From assembly GCA_965214955.1 (NCBI GenBank), contig CBDCCU010000005.1:62001-126000 (forward strand): 64,000 nt of DNA, given 5' to 3'. Under the pieces are notes generated by a model that did not search any database, was not told the origin of the DNA, and worked only from the letters and a program-made list of their open reading frames with translations. The stretch comes from Aliikangiella sp965214955. Its GTDB lineage: Bacteria; Pseudomonadota; Gammaproteobacteria; Enterobacterales; Kangiellaceae. This document shows positions 18,293 to 27,200 of this stretch, piece by piece. The number at the start of each line of letters is the position of its first letter. Within the stretch, counting starts at the first letter, position 1. Made by a program: the position numbers and the translations under genes.

Positions 18293-18344
18293 GGATTACC
18301 GCATTTTTGATCATCTTTTAAAGAATTAAACCTAAAGCTTTTAA

Positions 18345-18908
18345 ATGAATTATCTACAAACCATCAATCAAGCCACTCAGCTAATCAGTCAATTAGAGCT
18401 AGATGAAGCGCTCAACCTATTACATAAACTGCTTATTGATCACCCACTCGATTTAGAATTAATTAATCGTATTTATCAGTTAGAAATAAAAAGACCGCAG
18501 AGAAAAGGTTTTGAAAAAATATCACTACATATATTTTCAATTCAAAGTAAAAGCAAAGAATATAAAACGCTTATTCATCAAACTTTTGGCCATTATTTAG
18601 AACTAAAAAAATCAACACCAGAGCTTAATCAAAACCAATTATTTAATCTATTTTTACAACTCCTGGGTAGTCGATTTATTGAGCAGATTGAAGACTATAA
18701 AAACCAAATAAAAGCGCAATATTCTAACCACCCCGAACTGCCCTTATTGCTACAAACTTATTGCGAGCATTTAATACTTCAAAAACAGCTTTTAAAAACA
18801 AGAGAAGAGCTTAAATATATTATTGCTTATTATGCTGAAACCGACAGTGGCGCATGGGCTTTAAAAACAAGGAAATGGGTTGAGGATCAGTTATCAAAAA
18901 CGCTTTAG
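18345..18908 (+). CDS. Unknown helical-repeat protein (TPR-like)
   Basis: The gene encodes a 187-residue cytoplasmic protein with no signal peptide and no membrane segment. It is almost entirely predicted helix. The first ~45 residues (LELDEALNLLHKLLIDHPLDLELINRIYQLEI) resemble a TPR-type helix pair. I recognise no catalytic motif or named family. It starts at an ATG about 50 bases after a dispersed repeat and ends where a tandem array of hairpin repeats begins. The length, a codon use like its neighbours and a clean frame support a real gene. Confidence 0.55.
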   Translation: MNYLQTINQATQLISQLELDEALNLLHKLLIDHPLDLELINRIYQLEIKRPQRKGFEKISLHIFSIQSKSKEYKTLIHQTFGHYLELKKSTPELNQNQLFNLFLQLLGSRFIEQIEDYKNQIKAQYSNHPELPLLLQTYCEHLILQKQLLKTREELKYIIAYYAETDSGAWALKTRKWVEDQLSKTL

Positions 18909-19376
18909 TATGCATTCCCACGCAGGAGCGAGGAAACGAGGAATAGCCCCTCCCCTTTGCAAGGGGAGGTTGGGTGGGGTTGACAGTGTTTAGCTTAAGG
19001 TGAACTTTTTAAAAGCACTCTATCAAACCAAGCGATCAAATAAACCTCGATTAAAATTAAGTCTACGTTCTAAAATCACCCATATAATCAATTCCCTCTC
19101 TTTGGTATGCACTCCCACGCAGGAGCGTGGGAACGAAGAATAGCCCCTCCCCTTTGCAAGGGGAGGTTGGGTGGGGTTGACAGTGTTTAGCTTAAGGTGA
19201 GCTTTTTAAAAGCACTCTATCAAGCTAATCAATCAAATAAACCTCGATTAAAATTGAGTCTACCATCTAAAATCACCCACATAATCAATTCCTTCTTCTT
19301 TGAAAGAGGAAGCTAGGGAGAGTTAAAAAGTTACTGGGCTTGGTATGCATTCCCACGCAGGAGCGTGGGAACGAGA
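18909..19376. repeat. Tandem array of a ~195 bp unit containing two hairpins (two units plus a partial third)
   Basis: Units start near 18908, 19104 and 19342. Each begins with TTCCCACGC-AGGA-GCGTGGGAA, a 9 bp stem, though the first unit's stem is damaged. Units one and two then carry CCCCTCCCCTTTGCAAGGGG, TTGACAGTGTTTAGCTTAAG and a shared tail to AATCAATTCC. Unit two has an extra ~45 bp at its end. The third unit stops after the first hairpin. The hairpin blocks look like extragenic repeats seen in many proteobacterial genomes. No coding potential was seen. Confidence 0.8.
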
Positions 19377-19394
19377 AAATTTAGGTAAAGTGTT

Positions 19395-19769
19395 TTAGGT
19401 CTGCTGATATTCCAGCTCATAAAAATGCTTCCCTTCTTTTTGGATAATCTCTAGCTTCCCTGTGATCCCTTGTAACTCTCCGCTTCCAGATCCTTCAACA
19501 ATAACAATATTTAATTGCTGTTGAGTCGCCGACATAACACCATTATGCCAAAGGGTAAACTCACCCGTTTTGCCTTCTAACTCACCTTTAAAATGTTCTA
19601 TGGCAGAATAAACCGATGTGCCAGCTTCTACTCTATGGCTGATCATTTGACCTTGACCTATACCTTTTAAATCGCCTGAATATTGTTTATTAATAAGCAA
19701 TCGCCCTGCATTAAATTCATCTTCAACGCAAGGTGTTAAGGTTATTTCAAATTGTCCTTTGGCTTGCAT
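19395..19769 (-). CDS. DUF3224 domain protein
   Basis: The protein is 124 residues and covers a complete DUF3224 domain, a small beta-barrel fold related to allene oxide cyclase. Diagnostic segments are GQFEITLTPC, KQYSGDLKGIGQGQM, AIEHFKGELEGKTGEFTLWH and GSGSGELQGITGKLEI. No enzymatic activity is established for the family. There is no signal peptide. It is the last gene on the minus strand before the tandem repeat array and follows the zinc-finger/membrane gene by about 40 bases, perhaps in the same transcript. Confidence 0.85.
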   Translation of the reverse strand: MQAKGQFEITLTPCVEDEFNAGRLLINKQYSGDLKGIGQGQMISHRVEAGTSVYSAIEHFKGELEGKTGEFTLWHNGVMSATQQQLNIVIVEGSGSGELQGITGKLEIIQKEGKHFYELEYQQT

Positions 19770-19809
19770 AATTTTTTCCTATTTTTTGTTTATTTTTCGC
19801 AAATTATTC

Positions 19810-21198
19810 TTAACTAAATACTTTTAAATAATTTTCGGCTTTTTGCATTATTTCTTGATCGATTCCGCGCTTGGCAATAATTGTTAATATTTTTTCAGCT
19901 TGCGGTAATTGATTAGCAAACTCTATTAATAATTGTGCATGCGTAAAAAATAAAACTTCCCAACCTGTTGGCATCTTGTATTTTTCAACATAGCTTTCAA
20001 TAAGTTGAATTGCTTGCTTAAAATCTTTTTTGTTTTTCATTTCGCCACTAATTGCAATAACCACTTGTATACTTTCGGGTAGAAAACTAACACTTTTAGA
20101 CTGCAATTTAAGGTAAAAATCGCGCGCATATTTTGACTTTTTAAGTTTAATCAACTGATTAAAATAAGCTTGAGCTATTTTTTCTAAATAAGTGTTATTA
20201 CCTTCCAGCGCATAAAGCAATATCAACTTTTCATTGGCTAAATAATCAGCAGGATTGGCATCAATTTTATCTAATAATAATTTTCTAGCATCTTCAAAAC
20301 GCCCTTCTTGAATAAAAATATTCACTTCTGCTAATGGATCAACCTTATCCATATTATTAATCGAATAAATTGATTGCCTATTAATGGTGAAATTGAGTTC
20401 TCTATGATGTTGAAAAACCAAATACCCCGCCATTAAAAACGTTAATAGGGTTAAATAAAGCACGCCAAAATTTACCATTAGCCTTGCAATAAAATCACCT
20501 TCATTTTGCACCAAAGCCACCGAAACTGAGCCCAAATAACAAACGGCTAATATAATTGTACAAAATACAAAATAAGCATTACCAAACAATTTAATAATGT
20601 AAATTATTTTGGCAGGGCTTAGCATATTAAACATGGATTTTTCCATCATTAAAATAATTAATGATGCCGGTAATGAAACCACTAAAAATGCTGCAATAGC
20701 AAAACTTATTCCAGCACTTAAAGCCGATATTTTAGCTATAAAAATAACTGCTAATGCATATACACCCAATATTTTCAAAAAGAAACTTTTATTTTTTAGA
20801 TTAGTAAATTCGGAAAAAGAAATTTTAAGCGAATCACCTGCGGCGATTTCTTCCATCCCCACAAACATAAATTCAACTAGCGGAATTAAGCAAATTAAAA
20901 ATAATATCGCACCAATTTTTCCAAAAGGAAGTAAAGAAAAAATAGCCGCAAAAAGCAACAAGACACCAATTGCACTTCTTGTCACTGGCATTAAAGATAA
21001 ATCACCTATTTTCTGCCAAAACGGTGGAATACTAGTGGCAATACTTAAAGATTCTAACGAGCGCCGACATAACGTGCACTTAGGTAAATAAGCGTCTTTA
21101 TCTTGAGGTACACACCCATTACAAAAGTGAACATCACAATGTTGACAATACCATTGAGATTGAATAGTTGGGTGATACTTACAGTTTTTTTCTTCCAT
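19810..21198 (-). CDS. B-box-like zinc finger, multi-helix membrane protein with helical-repeat tail
   Basis: This 462-residue protein has three parts. The N-terminal ~50 residues form a B-box-like zinc site (CKYHP, YCQHCDVHFCNGC, PKCTLCRR; about nine Cys and His ligands). Residues about 70-270 contain several hydrophobic segments that should cross the inner membrane. Residues about 285-462 are helical with TPR-like pairs (AEVNIFIQEGRFEDARKLL). Bacterial proteins with an N-terminal B-box and a membrane region are known but uncharacterised. The gene precedes DUF3224 and follows dnaQ closely (nine bases between dnaQ stop and this start), so it may be co-transcribed with dnaQ. Confidence 0.6.
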   Translation of the reverse strand: MEEKNCKYHPTIQSQWYCQHCDVHFCNGCVPQDKDAYLPKCTLCRRSLESLSIATSIPPFWQKIGDLSLMPVTRSAIGVLLLFAAIFSLLPFGKIGAILFLICLIPLVEFMFVGMEEIAAGDSLKISFSEFTNLKNKSFFLKILGVYALAVIFIAKISALSAGISFAIAAFLVVSLPASLIILMMEKSMFNMLSPAKIIYIIKLFGNAYFVFCTIILAVCYLGSVSVALVQNEGDFIARLMVNFGVLYLTLLTFLMAGYLVFQHHRELNFTINRQSIYSINNMDKVDPLAEVNIFIQEGRFEDARKLLLDKIDANPADYLANEKLILLYALEGNNTYLEKIAQAYFNQLIKLKKSKYARDFYLKLQSKSVSFLPESIQVVIAISGEMKNKKDFKQAIQLIESYVEKYKMPTGWEVLFFTHAQLLIEFANQLPQAEKILTIIAKRGIDQEIMQKAENYLKVFS

Positions 21199-21207
21199 AA
21201 ATAAATT

Positions 21208-21915
21208 TTAATTCCAAATAATTTTATCGCCACAAGTTTCTTTCATTTTTTCTAAAAACGCTTGATGTTCATTAATTTCTTTATCACTTGCCTTTAAAAT
21301 TTTAAATGGCAAACGACTTTCAGATAAACGGCGCACACCTTCTTCATCACGCTTGGCTAAACTAATATCTTGTTTTTGAGTAAGGGTTAAGTCGGTTTGA
21401 CCACCTGTCATTTGCAGATAAACATCGGCTAAAATTTCAGAATCAAGCAAAGCTCCATGCAGATCACGATGCGAATTATCAATGCCGTATCTTTTACACA
21501 AAGCATCAAGATTATTCTTTTGCCCAGGGTGCATTTGTCTTGCCAGCACTAAAGTATCTAAAACCGAGCAATAATCTTCTACTTTTCCAACAGGTTTATT
21601 TAACAAAGAAAACTCGTGGTTTAAAAAGCCCACATCGAAAGGTGCATTATGAATAACAAGCTCAGAATCTTTAACATAATCAATAAAGCTTTGCGCTATA
21701 TCTTCAAAAAAAGGCTTGTCCGCCAAAAATTCGTTAGTAATACCATGAACTTCAATTGCCCCATCATCAACCTCACGACGAGGGTTAATATACACATGAT
21801 AATGATTGCCCGTTAAACGGCGGTTAACCATTTCAACACAACCAATTTCAATAATACGGTGCCCCCGTGTTGGCTCTAAACCGGTTGTTTCTGTATCTAG
21901 GATGACTTGGCGCAT
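21208..21915 (-). CDS. dnaQ: DNA polymerase III epsilon subunit (3'-5' proofreading exonuclease)
   Basis: The protein has 235 residues, the usual length for DnaQ. The exonuclease motifs are all present: Exo I VILDTETTGLEP (Asp7, Glu9), Exo II HNAPFDVGFLNHE, and Exo III HRDLHGALLDSEILADVY. It removes misincorporated nucleotides in the replicative core with DnaE, whose gene lies upstream on the same strand. Between the two genes is a ~2.3 kb island. A second copy of the first 21 bases of dnaQ sits immediately after the dnaE stop (24194-24214), which suggests that dnaE and dnaQ were once adjacent and that the island now supplies the dnaQ promoter. Confidence 0.97.
   Translation of the reverse strand: MRQVILDTETTGLEPTRGHRIIEIGCVEMVNRRLTGNHYHVYINPRREVDDGAIEVHGITNEFLADKPFFEDIAQSFIDYVKDSELVIHNAPFDVGFLNHEFSLLNKPVGKVEDYCSVLDTLVLARQMHPGQKNNLDALCKRYGIDNSHRDLHGALLDSEILADVYLQMTGGQTDLTLTQKQDISLAKRDEEGVRRLSESRLPFKILKASDKEINEHQAFLEKMKETCGDKIIWN
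21895..21915 (-). repeat. Island end repeat at the dnaQ start (left)
   Basis: These are the first seven codons of dnaQ (MRQVILD), read on the minus strand. The sequence matches 24194-24214 at 18 of 21 positions, and all three differences are synonymous third-codon positions. It is one of two direct repeats bracketing the DUF262 island. Confidence 0.65.
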
Positions 21916-22300
21916 AAATTTGAGTCTCTGCTTTTATGAATATTTGTTCTTTGTTGATTATTGAGTTAATCAATCTTAGATTGAAAGTAAGACATAATCT
22001 AATCACTATTAGTTTTCTTATTGTATAGCTTTAATCTTCATTTCAAAACTCAAATTTTGACCTTTTGTTATAACATTGATATAAAAGATAATCCTGACAT
22101 AATGCCTTAGACATAGGGACTTGCAGTAACAATAGGGCTTGAATTCAAGGGATAATAAGAAAAATGGAAATAAGCGTCAGTATTCATACTAACAATACTT
22201 ACTGATAGACAGCCTGCAATGATAAGAATTAATGAACAGTCAACTTAGACTTTGTTTTTTTAGCATGACGATTTAAACCATTAGCTCAGAGTATTTAGAT
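21916..22300. other. Noncoding part of the island between the DUF262 gene and dnaQ
   Basis: This is 385 bases of AT-rich sequence with no supported frame and no tRNA. It presumably holds the terminator of the DUF262 gene and the present promoter of dnaQ, both on the minus strand. I could not mark exact elements. Confidence 0.5.
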
Positions 22301-23989
22301 TTAACCATCAAAAATAAACCTGTTCAATCGCTCAGTAATAATTTTCCTACGTCTTTCTAAAAAATCACGGTAGTTTTCTAGCCCTAGAAGCTCAATATCT
22401 GTAGGAACACATTGTAATGAGAAAGGCTCAATTGTCTGCTCTTGAACGATTTCAGGGATATACTCTTTTGGCGCTCTATCACTAATTTTTCGATTGGTCT
22501 TTCCGCCAATAAAGGACAAATTAGCAATATCGTTTATCAATTTATTTTCATATTCTTTACCCAAATATGCCTTAGGAAAAATATGGTGGAACTGAAGTTT
22601 ATGTTGAGAACCAGAATGATTCAGGGAGATATTGAGGCGACTGACCCAGTCTTTCGCGCCATCGGACCTAAATACTAGGAACATTGTTTTAAATAGCCCG
22701 CTTCGCTGGGTTCGACCAACAAGATCTGCTTGCTCAATTTCAACACGACCAAACTGTTGTTTTAAATTGCTAATCATTCCATCTATATCACTACCTTTCT
22801 TGATGGCATTTAAGTCTTGGTCGAGCATGGTTTCAGATGAACCTCGGCTGTAACGACCTTTAGCATTTGCTGACAACAACCAACTTCGGAGTACCTTTTC
22901 CTGCTCCAGCGAAAATTGATAGTCGTGATGAGCGCCATAGTAAGCCAGTATGATTAAAAAGTAAGGTGATGAAAGCAGTGCGATAGAGTCGATACCAAGA
23001 TTGCTAGTTAAGAAGTTAATAGAAAATTCCAGCGCTTTAACAGCCTTATCCCAGCCTTCTTGAAGTACTTCAAGTTTTAATGTGTTAACCGTTAAGAATC
23101 GACTCTGGTTGGTTGCAAAACAAACCAGTGCTCTGATGTATGTACCAATATCAGTATCAAAACCACGTTTGGCACAATCACTTTGAAAAGACTCAAACTG
23201 TTTCAATGAGTCCCTCCATTTCGCTGTGATTTGAGCCATTGCAAGATCAGAACCTCGAAGCTTGGCACCTAAAGAATTAACTCGAACAAAAATTTCAGTC
23301 ACTTCCTCATAAGAAAGAGTCGGTTCCAATATGTCTAATCGATATTCGTAATCAGCAATTTTTCTTAGCTTCTGTAATCGCTTAGAATATTTATCATGGC
23401 GAGGATCATCAAATCCTGTAATTCCTGCCTGTTTCAAAAACTCTACATCGGAGTTTGACTTGAATACGTCTGTAACAGAAACCCAATGAGGTAAATTTGC
23501 CAATTTTTTTGTTGAAATAACAAATGTCATTTGATCGATACGGTTTTGAATTTCGTTTTCAGAATAATCTCCTTCTAACTCAGATTCTTCATTATCCGCA
23601 TTTTCGTCAACTTCTGTCACTAGAGACATTTTATCAGGGTGCTCAAGATTAAACAGAATATCAATAGGTCGTTTGCGGCCTCTCACACTAATTGGTTCAC
23701 CACGAATAACAGATGAAAGGCTGGTTAAACGTTGCTGACCATCAAGTAATAGCTTGCTAGTGGAATAAGGACTACTGGACTGAGCCACTGCAAACGCTCG
23801 TTCAGGCACGTTCATATCTGTTTCCCATAACAAAATTGCACCGCTCGGGTAGCCACGATAAAGTGAATCCAAAAGATCCCTCACCCGTGGCCCTTTCCAC
23901 ACATATCGTCTTTGCATTTCGGGAAGGCGAATCTCACCTCGCTCGATCAATGAAACTAGTTCAGATACTTTTGCAGCTGACTTTGCCAT
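22301..23989 (-). CDS. DUF262/GmrSD-type protein with C-terminal HNH-like domain, probable defence gene
   Basis: This 562-residue protein has an N-terminal DUF262 (ParB/Srx-like) domain with IRLPEMQRRYVWKGPRV (from about residue 19) and the nucleotide-binding signature DGQQRLTSL (about 83-91). A long helical middle follows. The C-terminus has an HNH/DUF1524-like nuclease motif, HHIFPKAYLG with NLSFIGGKTNRKISDRAP downstream. This is the plan of GmrSD-type modification-dependent restriction enzymes and related single-gene anti-phage proteins; here both halves are in one chain. The gene is alone in a small island between dnaE and dnaQ, bracketed by copies of the dnaQ start. The defence role and nuclease activity are inferred from family and context. 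Confidence 0.8.
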   Translation of the reverse strand: MAKSAAKVSELVSLIERGEIRLPEMQRRYVWKGPRVRDLLDSLYRGYPSGAILLWETDMNVPERAFAVAQSSSPYSTSKLLLDGQQRLTSLSSVIRGEPISVRGRKRPIDILFNLEHPDKMSLVTEVDENADNEESELEGDYSENEIQNRIDQMTFVISTKKLANLPHWVSVTDVFKSNSDVEFLKQAGITGFDDPRHDKYSKRLQKLRKIADYEYRLDILEPTLSYEEVTEIFVRVNSLGAKLRGSDLAMAQITAKWRDSLKQFESFQSDCAKRGFDTDIGTYIRALVCFATNQSRFLTVNTLKLEVLQEGWDKAVKALEFSINFLTSNLGIDSIALLSSPYFLIILAYYGAHHDYQFSLEQEKVLRSWLLSANAKGRYSRGSSETMLDQDLNAIKKGSDIDGMISNLKQQFGRVEIEQADLVGRTQRSGLFKTMFLVFRSDGAKDWVSRLNISLNHSGSQHKLQFHHIFPKAYLGKEYENKLINDIANLSFIGGKTNRKISDRAPKEYIPEIVQEQTIEPFSLQCVPTDIELLGLENYRDFLERRRKIITERLNRFIFDG

Positions 23990-24038
23990 TACATTCGTCC
24001 TTTTCTATTTAAATTTTCTTTTCCAATTCAGAAACCCA

Positions 24039-24158
24039 CTACTTTAACTTATCATTATCTACCATATAACGAGCGTTTTCTGTCGCTAAATTTTGCCTAT
24101 CTTGCTTTAATTGTTTAACTTCTTTTTGCAGACTCTCGATCTTGATTTGAGCATTCAT
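24039..24158 (-). CDS. Possible 39-residue coiled-coil peptide in the island
   Basis: An ATG at 24158 opens a frame for 39 residues (MNAQIKIESLQKEVKQLKQD and onward to NDKLK) that is strongly heptad-like. It lies directly upstream of the DUF262 gene on the same strand, about 50 bases away. It may be a small partner, a fragment of a larger coiled-coil protein, or chance. No clear ribosome binding site is seen (GAGATCTATG lies farther upstream). Confidence 0.3.
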   Translation of the reverse strand: MNAQIKIESLQKEVKQLKQDRQNLATENARYMVDNDKLK

Positions 24159-24193
24159 TTTATACACATAGATCTCCAACACAACATAACCTC

Positions 24194-24214
24194 ATCGAGA
24201 ATAACTTGGCGCAT
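24194..24214 (-). repeat. Island end repeat, remnant of a dnaQ start after dnaE (right)
   Basis: One base after the dnaE stop codon the sequence reads ATGCGCCAAGTTATTCTCGA, coding MRQVILD, and then departs from dnaQ. It differs from the working dnaQ start only at synonymous positions. It looks like the displaced original 5' end of dnaQ. Confidence 0.65.
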
Positions 24215-24215
24215 A

Positions 24216-27200
24216 TTAATACTTAACCCCTACCCAATTACATCCAGTGATATTTTTTAAATTAAACAAAAGCTCATCGGTAGGTTTTGCTGACCATTCA
24301 CCATTTGCTATTAGTTCGTGACTGACATTACCTACTTTGCATTGAAACTTTACAGGACATAACCCTCCTTTAAAGGGTTTTAGTGCTTCAATAATTTCTT
24401 CGGCAATTAAGTTGTTATCGGTTACATCAATATCAATTAGTAGGTGATCAGATTTTTGCTCTCTAATATCAATAATTTCATCTAAATCTACAGCGCTTAT
24501 TTTTAGGCCACCCGAAAAATCATCATTTGAGACATCACCTTTAACCACTACAATAATATCTTTTCTTAAAATTTCTCGTTTTACTTCATAAAGATCGGAG
24601 CGCACCATCACATCTACTCGGCCGCTTTGATCGTCTAACGATACAATTGCCCAACTGGCTCCCGCTTTAGTTTTTAATACTCTAATACCAACAATTAATC
24701 CTGCTGTCGAAATATATTCACCGCGCCTAGTTGGTTGCAATGCATTTAAGCGTAAGTCACAAAATTGTTTTATCTCGGGCAAATATCGGTCAATTGGGTG
24801 CCCCGTTAAATACAGCCCTAATGTTTCTTTTTCGCCATCTAAAATTCGCTCTTCTGGCCAAGGACGCACTGGGGTAAATTCTGGGGTTTGGTCGCCTTTT
24901 GATTCGGTGGGAGAGCCAAATAAATCATCTTGCCCTTGCAGTTGATCTTTTTTAAATTGCTCGGCACTTCTTATGGCGTGTTCAAGCGATGCCATTAAAA
25001 TAGCTCGGCTAGGGCCAAGCTCGTCTAATGCTCCTGCGCGGATCATGGCTTCTAAATTACGGCGGTTAACCTTTTTTAAATCGATGCGATTACAAAAATC
25101 GAATAAGTCTCTATAGCGACCATTTTCTTCACGTTCAGCCACAATCGATTGCACTGCCGCTTCACCCACGCCTTTAATTGCGCCAATGCCATATATAATG
25201 GTATCGGCTCCATCAATGGTAAATTTATAATTGCCTCGGTTAACATCGGGCGGAACAATTTTGATTTTATTTTCTTTGGCATCGTCAACATAGGTCACCA
25301 CTTTGTCGGTGTTATCCATATCCGATGACATAACAGCCGCCATAAATGCCGATGGGTAATGGGCTTTTAACCATGCGGTTTGAAACGAAACTAACGCATA
25401 AGCTGCCGAGTGAGATTTATTAAATCCGTAGCCTGCAAACTTTTCCATTAAGTCAAAAATATGTCCTGCTAAATCGCCATCAACTTCTCTTGCGATTGCG
25501 CCTTTCATAAATATTTTGCGCTGCTCTTCCATGACTTCGGGTTTTTTCTTACCCATAGCTCGACGTAATAAATCGGCACCGCCAAGTGAAAAATTTGCCA
25601 AAACCTGAGCAATTTGCATTACCTGTTCTTGGTATAAAATAATGCCGTAGGTTGGCTCTAAAACAGGCTTTAGATCGTCGTGTTGATAGTCGATATGCGG
25701 GTAAGAAACTTCTTCGCGCCCGTGTTTACGGTTAATAAAATCATCCACCATGCCTGAACCTAATGGCCCTGGTCTAAACAAGGCAACCAGTGCGATAATA
25801 TCTTCAAACGAGCTGGGTAAAAGTTTTTTGATCAACTCTTTCATACCGCGAGATTCAAGCTGAAATACTGCGGTAGTATTGGCGGCTTTTAATAACTCAA
25901 ATGAGGCTTCATCATTAAGGTCAATGGTTTCAATATTAAGCGGCTCTTGCCCTTTGGGAATTAGCTGTTGATTGACCATTTCGACCGCCCAATCAATAAT
26001 GGTTAAAGTTCTTAAACCTAAAAAGTCAAACTTAACTAAACCAGCGGTTTCTACATCGTCTTTATCAAACTGGGTCACTAAGCCTTCGCCATTTTCATCA
26101 CAATAAAGCGCTGAAAAATCGGTAAGATCCGATGGCGAAATAACCACACCGCCTGCATGTTTTCCTGCATTTCGAGTAATACCTTCAAGCTTTACACCCA
26201 TATCCCAAATTTCTTGGAATTCTTCTTCTGCTTCATAGCGCTGTGATATTTCGGGTTCGGCTTCCCAAGCTTTTTTAAGGGTCATGCCTGGATCGAAGGG
26301 GATCATCTTAGAGATTTTATCAACAAAACCATAAGGCTGACTCATTACTCGGCCAACATCTCTAATCACCGCTTTTGCCGCTAAACGACCAAAGGTAATA
26401 ATTTGTGATACCGCATTTCTGCCGTAAGTTTCTGCCACATAGTCGATGACTTTATCGCGACCATCCATGCAAAAGTCGATATCAAAATCGGGCATAGAGA
26501 CACGCTCGGGGTTTAAAAAGCGTTCAAACAGTAAGTCGTATTCTAATGGATCGAGATCGGTAATTTTTAACGCATAGGCAACCAGTGAACCAGCCCCCGA
26601 ACCACGCCCAGGGCCAACGGGAATATTGTGGCGTTTACCCCATTGGATAAAGTCGGCAACAATTAAAAAGTAGCCTGGAAAACCCATTTGGTTAATCACA
26701 TCAAGCTCAACTTTTAAGCGCTCGTCATATTCTTTACGTTTTTCTGCAAAGTCACTTGCGCTAGTATCAAATAGAAATTTAAGCCTTTCTTCTAAACCTT
26801 CTTCGCTTAACTGGCAAAAATACTGTTCAATGGTTAGTCCATCGGGAATAGGAAAGTTAGGCAAAAAATATTCACCTAAATGCAAGTGTAAGTTACAGCG
26901 TTTGGCAATTTCTATGGTGTTTTCAATGGCTTCTGGAATATCTGAAAACAGTTCGCACATTTCATCAGCCGATTTTAAATACTGCTGATCAGAATAATCT
27001 TTAGGGCGACGTGGATCATCCAGCACTCTGCTTTGGTTAATGCACACCCGAATTTCATGCGCGGCAAAATCTGTCTCTTCTAAAAAACACACATCATTAG
27101 TTGCAACAACGGGTGTACCACTACCTTGAGCAAAAGCGGCAATAGAATGAATATAAGCGCCTTCACCTGCTCGTCCCGTGCGTTGCAATTCAATATAGTA

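Noticed and set aside
18909..19376. Possible CRISPR array
   Set aside because: The repeated units are ~195 bp, only two and a fraction are present, there are no short spacers, and no cas genes are near.
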